Assembly: GCA_052103955.1 (NCBI GenBank)
Contig: JBQELO010000005.1
Location: 124,001-188,000 of the forward strand
Source of the DNA: Paenalcaligenes sp052103955
GTDB taxonomy: Bacteria; Pseudomonadota; Gammaproteobacteria; Burkholderiales; Burkholderiaceae_B
Length of the DNA: 64,000 nucleotides
Direction of reading: 5' to 3'
Below, piece after piece: positions 23,686 through 32,198 of this stretch (positions are counted from its first letter, which is position 1; each line of letters starts with the position of its first letter). Below the pieces are notes generated by a model. The model worked only from the letters and a program-made list of their open reading frames with translations. It was not told the DNA's origin and did no database searches. Made by a program: the position numbers and the translations under genes.

Positions 23686-25755
23686 ATGTCACGCACGATT
23701 TTCGTTACTACGGCCCTACCCTACGCCAACGGTTCTTTTCACATCGGTCACATCATGGAATACATCCAGGCCGATATCTGGGTCAGGTCAATGCGAATGT
23801 CGGGCCACACTGTACACTTTGTAGGGGCAGATGATGCGCACGGCGCACCTATTATGCTTAAAGCTGAAGCCGAAGGCATTACGCCTGACCAGCTAGTTGA
23901 GCGTATCGCGTCCGAGCGCCCTCTCTATCTGAACGGGTTTCATATCAAGTTCGATCACTGGTACCGCACGAACTCACCAGAGAACAAAGAACTGTCCCAG
24001 AACATCTATAAAGAGCTGAAAGCGGCGGGTTTTATTGAAACCCGCACAATTGAACAGTTCTACGACCCCGTCAAAGGCATGTTCCTGCCTGATCGCTACA
24101 TCAAAGGCGAATGCCCTTCTTGTAAAGCTAAAGATCAGTACGGCGACTCCTGTGAAGTATGTAGCTCGGTGTATTCACCTACCGATCTGATCAACCCATA
24201 CTCCACACTGACTAACGCTACGCCCGTTATGCGTAGCTCCGAACACTTTTTCTTCCGTTTGTCTGATCCCAAATGTGTGGCCTTCCTAAAAGAATGGACT
24301 ACTGGCGTAGATCGTCACGGCAACCCACGCCTGCAATCTGAAGTGCTGGGCAAAACCCGTGAGTGGTTGGGCAAAGGTGAAGACGGCGAAAGCAATCTGA
24401 ATGACTGGGACATCTCTCGTGATGAGCCCTACTTCGGCACCCCTATTCCTGATGCGCCCGGCAAATACTTCTACGTATGGCTGGATGCACCTGTAGGTTA
24501 CTTGGCATCACTGAAATCCTACTGCGCCGTAAAAGGCATGGATTTCGACGCTCTGATGGACCCTAACGGCGATACCGAACAAGTGCACTTTATCGGTAAA
24601 GACATTGTGTACTTCCACGCCCTGTTCTGGCCTGCTATGTTGAAATTCTCGGGCCGCAAAACACCGGATTCCCTGAACGTGCATGGTTTCATCACAGTAA
24701 GTGGCGAGAAAATGTCCAAGAGCCGTGGTACCGGCATTTCGCCACTGCGTTACTTGGAAATCGGCATGGATGCCGAATGGATGCGTTATTACATTGCCGC
24801 CAAGCTGAACTCGCACGTTGAAGACATGGACTTCAACCCAGACGACTTCATCGCTCGCGTAAACAGCGACTTGGTAGGTAAGTACGTAAACATCGCCAGC
24901 CGTGCTGCTAGCTTCATCAGCAAGCACTTTGATGGCCAGTTAGCGTACGTAGGTGATACCGCTGAAATGCAGCAGAATTTCACCGACACCGCCAACACCA
25001 TTTGTGCCGACCTAGAGCGCCGCGAATACGGCCGTGCTGTGCGTCAAATTATGGCGTTAGCGGACCAAATTAACCAAGCCTTTGATAGCGCTAAACCTTG
25101 GTTGTTGGCTAAAGGTATTGCCGAAGCAACCGCAGAACAAAAAGCGGAGCTGCAAGACATTTGTTCTCGCGCCTTGGCTGGCTTTAAAGCCTTGTCTGTC
25201 ATGCTGTCGCCCATCTTGCCGCAGTTAAGCCAAAAAGTGGCACGCGAACTGTTTGAAATGGACCGCGACTTCGCGTGGGCAGACGCCGCTGAATTGCCTA
25301 CTCGCATTGCTGCATTCAAACACCTGTTGCAACGCGTTGAACCCACCAAACTAGACGAACTTCTGGCACCACCAGCAGCTCCTGTTGTAGAACCTGGTGG
25401 CGAAGTGATTGCCGATACCATCGACATCAAAGACTTCGGCAAAGTGGATTTGCGTGTCGCCAAAATCGTGAACTGCACCGAAGTAGAAGGCTCCGACAAA
25501 TTGCTGTGCCTAACTCTGGACCTAGATGAAGGCCGTCATCGCCAAATTTTCTCTGGCATCAAGTCCGCCTACAAACCAGAAGACCTCATTGGCAAGCTAA
25601 CTGTTGTGGTGGCTAACCTCGCACCACGCAAAATGCGCTTTGGCATATCTGAAGGCATGGTACTTGCCGCTAGCCATAATGACAGCAACGTGAACAACGG
25701 CTTGTTCATTCTAGAACCACACAGTGGTGCTACACCGGGTATGCGTATCAGCTAA
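23686..25755 (+). CDS. metG: Methionyl-tRNA synthetase
   Basis: Charges tRNA-Met. The 689-residue class I enzyme has HIGH at residues 19-22 (GSFHIGHIMEY), a zinc knuckle CPSCKAKDQYGDSCEVC near 144-160, and KMSKS near 342-346 (GEKMSKSRGTGI). The anticodon-binding helices follow, then a C-terminal tRNA-binding EMAP-like domain from about residue 585 (IKDFGKVDLRVAKIVNCTEV), the domain that dimerises the E. coli enzyme. Single-gene unit with its own terminator. Confidence 0.97.
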   Translation: MSRTIFVTTALPYANGSFHIGHIMEYIQADIWVRSMRMSGHTVHFVGADDAHGAPIMLKAEAEGITPDQLVERIASERPLYLNGFHIKFDHWYRTNSPENKELSQNIYKELKAAGFIETRTIEQFYDPVKGMFLPDRYIKGECPSCKAKDQYGDSCEVCSSVYSPTDLINPYSTLTNATPVMRSSEHFFFRLSDPKCVAFLKEWTTGVDRHGNPRLQSEVLGKTREWLGKGEDGESNLNDWDISRDEPYFGTPIPDAPGKYFYVWLDAPVGYLASLKSYCAVKGMDFDALMDPNGDTEQVHFIGKDIVYFHALFWPAMLKFSGRKTPDSLNVHGFITVSGEKMSKSRGTGISPLRYLEIGMDAEWMRYYIAAKLNSHVEDMDFNPDDFIARVNSDLVGKYVNIASRAASFISKHFDGQLAYVGDTAEMQQNFTDTANTICADLERREYGRAVRQIMALADQINQAFDSAKPWLLAKGIAEATAEQKAELQDICSRALAGFKALSVMLSPILPQLSQKVARELFEMDRDFAWADAAELPTRIAAFKHLLQRVEPTKLDELLAPPAAPVVEPGGEVIADTIDIKDFGKVDLRVAKIVNCTEVEGSDKLLCLTLDLDEGRHRQIFSGIKSAYKPEDLIGKLTVVVANLAPRKMRFGISEGMVLAASHNDSNVNNGLFILEPHSGATPGMRIS

Positions 25756-25775
25756 TTGCCTGCTGCACACCAAAC

Positions 25776-25810
25776 AAAAGGGGAAAAGCGATACTGCTTT
25801 TCCCCTTTTT
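25776..25810 (+). terminator. Intrinsic terminator after metG
   Basis: AAAAGGGGAAAAGC (25776-25789), a 6-base loop, then the complement GCTTTTCCCC and TTTTT. The stem also has A-runs on its left side, so it can act in both directions. Confidence 0.9.
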
Positions 25811-25909
25811 CGTTGTCTACACGAGCGGTATCACCGTGTAAAGAACCCCCAGTAAGCACCACAACTTCGTACAATAGCGGCTCACCCATTATTATCATGC
25901 CGCATCACC

Positions 25910-26851
25910 ATGAACTTACGTTTTCTAGAAACGTTTATCTGGATCGCCAAGCTAGGCAGCTTTAAGGCTGCAGCCAATAAGCTGCACCTGACTCAAGCCG
26001 CCATTTCTAGCCGCATAGCCTCGTTGGAAAGTGATCTAGAGCAACAACTGTTTGAGCGTGGAAAACGCGGCCTGCTGTTGACGTCGGCCGGGCACAAGCT
26101 ATTGGGTTACTCCAAGCAAATGCTACACCTAGAGCAAGAACTACTTAAAGAACTTAAGGCTCCGGTGACGGTGCGTGGTCGCGTTAGGCTGGGTATTATT
26201 GATTCGGTAGTACACACATGGTTTACCTCTTTTATCACCACGCTACACGAACATCATCCCGAAATTGAGATAGAGCTGACGGTAGAGTCCAGCATGCGGC
26301 TGCACGACTTACTTAAGCGTGGCTTAATTGATGTGGCACTGCAAACCGATCCCATTCTGGCCGAGGGCGTACATAACGCACCAGTAGGCACTATGAAAAT
26401 GGGCTGGATTATTGCTGTATCGCAGTTGCCGCCCCAGCCTGTAAAGCTAGCAGATATTCTGCAGAACAGCTCTATTGTGACCTTCCCAAGGCATTCCCAG
26501 CCGCACTTACTGCTGCTTAATATTCTGGAACAAGAAGGTTTGCAGCACACTAAAATTCACCACGTATCGTCGATCGCGGCCAGCATGTATTTGTTAGAAG
26601 CGGGAATTGGGGTAGGTGCCGTGCCGCTAGCAGCGTATCGTAGCGGTTTTCTAGAAGGCAGGTTTTGCGAGTTGAAGTGCGATATCAACTTACCTGATAT
26701 GAGCTTGGTAGCCAGTTGGCGACCCGATGTGATTGCATCGCTGACCAACACCATCGTGCATGCGGCCATGCAAGAAATGCGTAGATTTGCTGAGCTTAAC
26801 CCCGCTGACTCCAAAGCTAGCCTTGATGCCAGCGTGTGGTTAAGTAACTAA
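25910..26851 (+). CDS. LysR-family transcriptional regulator
   Basis: 313 residues. The N-terminal winged helix-turn-helix is clear (LRFLETFIWIAKLGSFKAAANKLHLTQAAISSRIASLESDLEQQLFER, about residues 3-50, shown here only as the family pattern of A-N-L-T-Q-A-A-I-S). The effector domain starts near residue 85 (VRGRVRLGIIDSV). No divergent target gene sits upstream; metG precedes it on the same strand behind a terminator, and ubiE is convergent. Its regulon cannot be inferred from position, so it is an orphan LysR protein. Shine-Dalgarno is weak. Confidence 0.87.
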   Translation: MNLRFLETFIWIAKLGSFKAAANKLHLTQAAISSRIASLESDLEQQLFERGKRGLLLTSAGHKLLGYSKQMLHLEQELLKELKAPVTVRGRVRLGIIDSVVHTWFTSFITTLHEHHPEIEIELTVESSMRLHDLLKRGLIDVALQTDPILAEGVHNAPVGTMKMGWIIAVSQLPPQPVKLADILQNSSIVTFPRHSQPHLLLLNILEQEGLQHTKIHHVSSIAASMYLLEAGIGVGAVPLAAYRSGFLEGRFCELKCDINLPDMSLVASWRPDVIASLTNTIVHAAMQEMRRFAELNPADSKASLDASVWLSN

Positions 26852-26874
26852 GCTCACTACGTTGACGGTACGTC

Positions 26875-27639
26875 TTATTCTAGACGTACACCTTCGTGCA
26901 ACGCGGCAATACCAGCAGTCAGGTTGAAATACTGTACGCGCTCTAAACCTACCGAGCGCATCATTTCAGCCAAGGTATCTTGGTCTGGGTGCATACGAAT
27001 AGATTCAGCCAAGTAACGGTAGCTTTCAGCATCGTTAGCAACCGCCTGACCTACTTTAGGCAAGATGTTAAACGAGTACCAGTCGTAAGCTTTTTCCAAT
27101 GGCTTAGCGATGCGAGAGAACTCCAACACCAACAATTTGCCACCAGGTTTCAAGACACGTCGCATTTCTGCCAACGCTTTGTCTTTATGCGTCATGTTAC
27201 GCAAACCAAACGCCACCGTTACCCGGTCAAAATAACCGGATGGAAACGGCAAGAATTCGGCATCGCACACCGCTACAGGCAATACCAGCCCGTTATCCAG
27301 CATACGATCGCGGCCTACTCCCAACATAGAGCTGTTGATGTCGGTTAACCATACCTCACCGGATGGGCCTGCTTTTTTGGCTAATGCCTTGGCAATATCA
27401 CCCGTACCCCCAGCAATATCCAACACTTTCATACCGGGGCGAACGTCTGCTCTGCCTACCGTGAAATGCTTCCAAATACGGTGCAAGCCACCTGACATCA
27501 AATCGTTCATGACGTCGTATTTAGTGGCTACGGAATGAAAGACCTCGGCTACGCGAGAAGCCTTCTCTGCTTCACGTACCGTCTGAAATCCGAAATGCGT
27601 AGTGCTTTCGTTAGGAGGGGGTTGGTGATTTTTTTCCAT
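26875..27639 (-). CDS. ubiE: Ubiquinone/menaquinone biosynthesis C-methyltransferase
   Basis: SAM-dependent methyltransferase that C-methylates demethylmenaquinol or the corresponding ubiquinone precursor. 254 residues with the SAM motif I DIAGGTGDIAKALAKK, the family block VAFGLRNMTHKDKALAEMRRVLKPGG, and LEFSRIAKPLEKAYDWYSF. GAGGT precedes the start. It pairs functionally with coq7, 17 kb away. Convergent with the LysR gene and divergent from phoB. Confidence 0.95.
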   Translation of the reverse strand: MEKNHQPPPNESTTHFGFQTVREAEKASRVAEVFHSVATKYDVMNDLMSGGLHRIWKHFTVGRADVRPGMKVLDIAGGTGDIAKALAKKAGPSGEVWLTDINSSMLGVGRDRMLDNGLVLPVAVCDAEFLPFPSGYFDRVTVAFGLRNMTHKDKALAEMRRVLKPGGKLLVLEFSRIAKPLEKAYDWYSFNILPKVGQAVANDAESYRYLAESIRMHPDQDTLAEMMRSVGLERVQYFNLTAGIAALHEGVRLE

Positions 27640-27816
27640 GATGCGTATCGTACCTCAAAAAGCGCTTCTGGCGTTACTCTAGCACCAAGAAAAGCCGTAA
27701 AAAACCATTCATGACAATCACTGCCCTCTTCGTCACAAACCTGAAATATTGGCGCCATATCATATGGGCTATGATCCACGTTATATGCGTGCAAACCACT
27801 GTTTGGAATGAAGAGT

Positions 27817-28527
27817 ATGAGTACGACTATTCTTGTTGTTGAAGACGAGCCAGCGATCCAAGAACTGATTGCTGTTAACTTGAGTTTTGCAGGCCACAAA
27901 GTGCTGCGTGCTGCTGATGCTGAACAAGCACAAACTCTGATTAATGCCGAATTGCCTGACCTGATTTTACTTGATTGGATGCTACCTGGTGCCTCCGGCA
28001 TCAGCCTAGCTCGCAAGCTGCGTACAGATGAACGTACCCGTGAAATTCCTGTTATTATGCTCACCGCTAAAGGCGCTGAGCTGGATAAGGTAGAAGGTCT
28101 AGAAGCTGGTGCGGATGACTACATCACCAAACCCTTCTCGCCAAAAGAACTCTTGGCTCGTATCAAAGCTGTACTGCGCCGTCGTGCGCCACAGCTAACG
28201 GATGACCTCATCCAGATCGGCTCTCTGCAACTGGACCCTGCCACCCACCGTGTTACGGGCAGTGAGCAGGTACTGAATATCGGACCTACAGAATTTAGAT
28301 TGCTGCACTTCTTCATGACCCACACTGAACGCGTTTTTTCTCGCACTCAGTTGCTGGATCAAGTATGGGGTGACCACGTATTCGTAGAAGAGCGTACGGT
28401 AGACGTACACATTCGCCGACTACGTAAAGCACTAGAACCTAGCGGTCACGATGCTCATATTGAAACCGTACGTGGTGCTGGCTATCGCTTTTCTGCCGTG
28501 CTTTCCGCCAGCTCCGGCAAATCATGA
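27817..28527 (+). CDS. phoB: Phosphate regulon response regulator PhoB
   Basis: An OmpR/PhoB-type response regulator of 236 residues when started at 27817. An in-frame ATG at 27808 would add three residues, but the shorter start matches the usual MSTTILVVEDEP beginning and has GGA about 9 bases upstream. The receiver domain holds the phospho-acceptor Asp53 (LLDWMLPG), IMLTAKG and the conserved Lys in ITKPFSP. The winged-helix DNA-binding domain lies at about 130-230 (VFVEERTVDVHIRRLRKAL). It overlaps phoR by 4 bases. No convincing Pho box is seen upstream. Confidence 0.95.
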   Translation: MSTTILVVEDEPAIQELIAVNLSFAGHKVLRAADAEQAQTLINAELPDLILLDWMLPGASGISLARKLRTDERTREIPVIMLTAKGAELDKVEGLEAGADDYITKPFSPKELLARIKAVLRRRAPQLTDDLIQIGSLQLDPATHRVTGSEQVLNIGPTEFRLLHFFMTHTERVFSRTQLLDQVWGDHVFVEERTVDVHIRRLRKALEPSGHDAHIETVRGAGYRFSAVLSASSGKS

Positions 28528-29816
28528 ACAAAACCCTTTATTCCATTGCTGCTTGGGCCATCTTGGCCGTGTTATTAGGTTCTTGGCTAGGCAGCGCTAT
28601 AGGCTGGGCCGTTTTTGCCCTAGGCCTACTGCTGATGGTGTTAATCAGCGGCATGCAATTACAGAAAATCCGAGGTTGGGTGCGCGACCTGCATCAAGCC
28701 CCACCCGCCTCCATAGGGCCGTGGGATGAGATCCTTGCTCCGGTGTATCGTCAGCTTAAAGCCGATAGAGAACAAATTGCGTCATTAAACCGTGGCATAG
28801 AAGCCATTATGCTGGCGGCTGAGGCCTTGCCCGATGGCGCTGTCACATTAGATGAAAGCATGGGCCTACAGTGGTGCAACCAAACGGCGGCAGAACACCT
28901 AGGCTTGAATATGGATACTGACCAACATCACAGTATCTTCAATATTCTTCGTGCTCCCGAGTTCACCCATTATGTGAACCAAAATAAATGGGATAGCCCG
29001 CTACTGCTGCACACCGAACAAGATGGCTTAGACAAATCCCTGCTGATTCAGCTTAGCCCCTACGGTTTTGGGCAATTCTTGTTAGTCACACGCGATGTGA
29101 CTCAAGTAGAAAAACTGGAAACCACTCGTAAAGACTTCGTGGCCAACGTGTCCCACGAACTACGCACCCCCTTAACGGTGCTGCTGGGCTTTCTGGAAAC
29201 GCTGCGCGAACACCCAGCTGACAGCTTCAGCGTAGAGCAACGCGAGCGCTACGAGCAAATGATGCTGGAACAGGCTCAGCACATGCAAGCCATTGTGGCC
29301 GACCTGCTCACCTTGTCTACACTGGAATCATCGCCCCCAACTGAAGGCAGGCCCGTACGCGTTAGCCTAATCATTCAGCATGCACTAGAACAGGCCAAAG
29401 CCCTGTCTAATGGCCAGCATCACTTCGTAGAAAACATAGACCCTGCCTTGTGCATTGTGGGCTCTGAAAACGAACTAACCTCGGCTATTTCAAATCTGCT
29501 CACCAACGCCATACGCTACACCCCAAAAGAAGGCACCATTACCGTTAGCTGGTACAGCACTGAAGATGGTGGCGCCTGTTACTCGGTGCAAGACACCGGT
29601 ATAGGCATTGCACCACAAGATATTCCTCGTCTGACAGAACGTTTCTACCGCGCCGACAAAGGCCGCTCACGCGCGACGGGCGGTACAGGCTTAGGCCTTG
29701 CTATCACCCGTCATGTGGCTGTGCGCCACAACGCTGAACTGCTGATTCAAAGCCAATTTGGTACTGGCAGCATGTTCACGCTACGGTTTGCCCCCTTACG
29801 CGTACGCACTCTATAA
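28524..29816 (+). CDS. phoR: Phosphate regulon sensor histidine kinase PhoR
   Basis: 430-residue membrane-bound kinase and phosphatase of PhoB. Two transmembrane helices (about residues 8-42) with almost no periplasmic loop, typical for PhoR, are followed by a PAS domain (about 90-190) and the H-box with His211 (VANVSHELRTPLTVL). The HATPase domain has N-box SNLLTNAIRYTP, VQDTGIGIA and GGTGLGLAI. It is coupled to phoB by the ATGA overlap. No pst or phoU genes are adjacent in this window. Confidence 0.95.
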   Translation: MNKTLYSIAAWAILAVLLGSWLGSAIGWAVFALGLLLMVLISGMQLQKIRGWVRDLHQAPPASIGPWDEILAPVYRQLKADREQIASLNRGIEAIMLAAEALPDGAVTLDESMGLQWCNQTAAEHLGLNMDTDQHHSIFNILRAPEFTHYVNQNKWDSPLLLHTEQDGLDKSLLIQLSPYGFGQFLLVTRDVTQVEKLETTRKDFVANVSHELRTPLTVLLGFLETLREHPADSFSVEQRERYEQMMLEQAQHMQAIVADLLTLSTLESSPPTEGRPVRVSLIIQHALEQAKALSNGQHHFVENIDPALCIVGSENELTSAISNLLTNAIRYTPKEGTITVSWYSTEDGGACYSVQDTGIGIAPQDIPRLTERFYRADKGRSRATGGTGLGLAITRHVAVRHNAELLIQSQFGTGSMFTLRFAPLRVRTL

Positions 29817-29844
29817 AAAATGCACCCAGTTGGGTGCATTTTTT
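29815..29844. terminator. Bidirectional terminator between phoR and ilvA
   Basis: AAAAAATGCACCC (29815-29827), loop AGTT, then GGGTGCATTTTTT. The A-run on one side and T-run on the other let it end both phoR and the convergent ilvA. Confidence 0.92.
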
Positions 29845-29869
29845 GTGGTGCCTCGTTACAGCATGCCCC

Positions 29870-31378
29870 TTACAGGAACATTTTGTACACAGGGTTGTTT
29901 GTTTCACGCCAGTGTGGGTAACCCAGCGCATTCACAAACTCTTTGAACGCATTCTTATCCGCTGGCGGAACCTGTAACCCCACCAAAATACGGCCATAGT
30001 CATCACCTTGGTTACGGTAATGGAACAGGCTGATATTCCAGTCTGGATTCATGCTGCTTAGGAAACGACGCAATGCACCGGGACGCTCAGGGAACTCAAA
30101 GCGGTATAGCTCTTCATGCTCAGCCAATGGTGAACGGCCACCCACCATATAACGAATGTGCGTTTTAGCCATTTCGTTATCCGTCAGATTCAGCGTAGGG
30201 AAGCCTTTGCGTACAAAGTGGTTTTCCAACTTAGCAATATCGGCTTCGGATTGAATCTGCAAACCCACAAACACATGAGCTTCTTTAGCATCGGAAATAC
30301 GGTAGTTAAACTCGGTCACCGAACGGTCGCTCAGCGATTCGGTTAGTCTGCGGAAACTACCGCGCTCCTCGGGCAAACTCAACACAAATACCGCTTCACG
30401 TGCCAAACCCACATCGGCACGCTCTGCTACAAAGCGCAGACGGTCAAAGTTCATGTTTGCGCCAGAGGTAATGGCGATCAAGGTTTTGTTTTTTAGCTTA
30501 TGGTCTTGGGCATAACGCTTTAAACCAGCCATCGCCAAAGCACCTGCAGGTTCCAGCACACTACGTGTTTCTTGGAACACATCTTTGATGGCCGCACAGA
30601 TCGCGTCTGTATCCACGAGCACGAAATCGTCCACATACTCACGGACCACACGGAAGGTTTCCTGACCTACTTGCTTCACTGCAGTACCGTCTGAGAACAA
30701 GCCCACATCCGTGAGATTTAAACGACGGTTTGCTTTCACGCTACGCGCCATGGCGGCAGAGTCTTCGGTTTGCACACCAATAATTTTGATCTCGGGGCGC
30801 AATTGTTTAATGTAAGCAGCCACACCAGCAATCAAACCACCACCACCAATAGGCACAAAAATGGCATCAATAGGGCCTGGGTGTTGGTGCAAAATTTCCA
30901 TACCAATGGTGCCTTGCCCTGCAATCACATAAGGATCGTCAAAGGGATGCACAAAGGTGAGCTTCTCTTTCTTCTCTAGTACTTGTGCATGTGCGTAGGC
31001 ATCGGAATAGCTTTCGCCCGACAACACCACTTCACCACCATGGCGGCGTACACCATCAATTTTTAACTGTGGCGTTGTTTCTGGCATCACGATTACAGCA
31101 CGCGTACCCAGTCGTTTAGCCGAATATGCCACGCCTTGAGCATGATTACCCGCTGATGCCGCAATCACGCCGCGCTTCAATTCTGCAGGGGTAAGGTGAG
31201 CCATTTTGTTGTACGCGCCACGCAGCTTAAAGCTGAACACATCTAGCTGGTCTTCGCGCTTGAGCAAAATTCGGTTGTTCAACCGCGCCGATGCCAAAGG
31301 GGCATGCTCAAGTGATGTTTCGCGCACCACGTCATAGACTCTAGAAGTTAGAATGCGTTTAAGATAGTCGTTGGACAT
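29870..31378 (-). CDS. ilvA: Threonine ammonia-lyase, biosynthetic
   Basis: Deaminates L-threonine to 2-oxobutanoate, the committed step to isoleucine. 502 residues from the ATG at 31378 (MSNDYLKRIL); the open frame extends upstream to 31468, but those 30 residues do not resemble IlvA. PLP lysine Lys51 lies in FSFKLRGAYNKM; ASAGNHAQGVAYSA and PIGGGGLIAGVA follow. Two C-terminal ACT-like domains (about 330-500, with FPERPGALRRFL) mark the isoleucine-inhibited biosynthetic form and exclude the short catabolic TdcB type. Confidence 0.95.
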   Translation of the reverse strand: MSNDYLKRILTSRVYDVVRETSLEHAPLASARLNNRILLKREDQLDVFSFKLRGAYNKMAHLTPAELKRGVIAASAGNHAQGVAYSAKRLGTRAVIVMPETTPQLKIDGVRRHGGEVVLSGESYSDAYAHAQVLEKKEKLTFVHPFDDPYVIAGQGTIGMEILHQHPGPIDAIFVPIGGGGLIAGVAAYIKQLRPEIKIIGVQTEDSAAMARSVKANRRLNLTDVGLFSDGTAVKQVGQETFRVVREYVDDFVLVDTDAICAAIKDVFQETRSVLEPAGALAMAGLKRYAQDHKLKNKTLIAITSGANMNFDRLRFVAERADVGLAREAVFVLSLPEERGSFRRLTESLSDRSVTEFNYRISDAKEAHVFVGLQIQSEADIAKLENHFVRKGFPTLNLTDNEMAKTHIRYMVGGRSPLAEHEELYRFEFPERPGALRRFLSSMNPDWNISLFHYRNQGDDYGRILVGLQVPPADKNAFKEFVNALGYPHWRETNNPVYKMFL

Positions 31379-31494
31379 AATACTGACTGCCGAAACCCCG
31401 CGACAGATATAAAAGAGAAAAGAAAAAAAGGATAACATAGAGTGCCATAAAATCAGCACCCGTGGCACGCGTTATACAAGGTACTCATTCCCTT

Positions 31495-32058
31495 ATGGAA
31501 GTCTGGCTGCAAACATCCATCAATTGGTTGCTACAAACACTGGCTCTGCCCGAGATAGGGTTAACGGCCATTTTTCTGGTCAGTTTCATCTCAGCCACCC
31601 TCTTACCCTTAGGGTCTGAGCCGGCGGTATTTGCGTACGTATCCGTCTCCCCCCACATGTTTTGGCCTGCCGTAGTCATTGCGACAGCGGGCAATACCTT
31701 GGGTGGTGTAGTCAGTTACTGGATGGGTTCTGGCGCTCGCCGAGCCTATGAGGTCTGGCAACAAAACCACCCTCAAGCTGATACCGATGAGCAAACACAA
31801 AATGCCCGTACCAGCCGATGGCATCACACCGTACAACGCTGGCTAGATAAAATGGGCCCGCCTGCTCTGTTGTTGTCATGGCTGCCGGTGGTGGGTGATC
31901 CACTCTGTAGCGTGGCAGGTTGGCTACGTTTGCCACTGGGTCCCAGCATCGCCTACATGGCTATAGGCAAATGTTTACGCTACATCATTATGACCACCTT
32001 CTTGCTGTGGATTTTCCCCATGCTAGGCTGGGGCGACTGGTCGGTCCCCCAGTCCTAA
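31495..32058 (+). CDS. YqaA-family (VTT/DedA-like) membrane protein
   Basis: 187 residues from the ATG at 31495; a GTG at 31462 would add eleven residues and is less likely because the membrane segment begins shortly after the later start. Four to five hydrophobic segments and the family features are visible: LVSFISATLLPLGSEPAVFAY (a re-entrant loop region), ATAGNTLGGVVSYWMGSGARR, and near the C-terminus LLLSWLPVVGDPLCSVAGWLRLPL. VTT-fold proteins act in lipid scrambling or membrane homeostasis in other systems; the function of YqaA itself is not established. Divergent from ilvA. Confidence 0.85.
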   Translation: MEVWLQTSINWLLQTLALPEIGLTAIFLVSFISATLLPLGSEPAVFAYVSVSPHMFWPAVVIATAGNTLGGVVSYWMGSGARRAYEVWQQNHPQADTDEQTQNARTSRWHHTVQRWLDKMGPPALLLSWLPVVGDPLCSVAGWLRLPLGPSIAYMAIGKCLRYIIMTTFLLWIFPMLGWGDWSVPQS

Positions 32059-32198
32059 TGGTAAAGCAGCCACAGTTTGCCCCGTTTTCGCCCGTATAAC
32101 GGGCAATCCACGCACTTAGCTACGCCTAAGATCGACGAATGAATTAAACTAAGACGTTCAGTCAATCCTTGTTCGCCTTTTAGGCCACACCAGATTTT

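Noticed and set aside
27709..27760. Pho box upstream of phoB
   Set aside because: Only one half-site-like TTGTCAT on the minus strand is seen; no second half at the required 11-base spacing in the right orientation.
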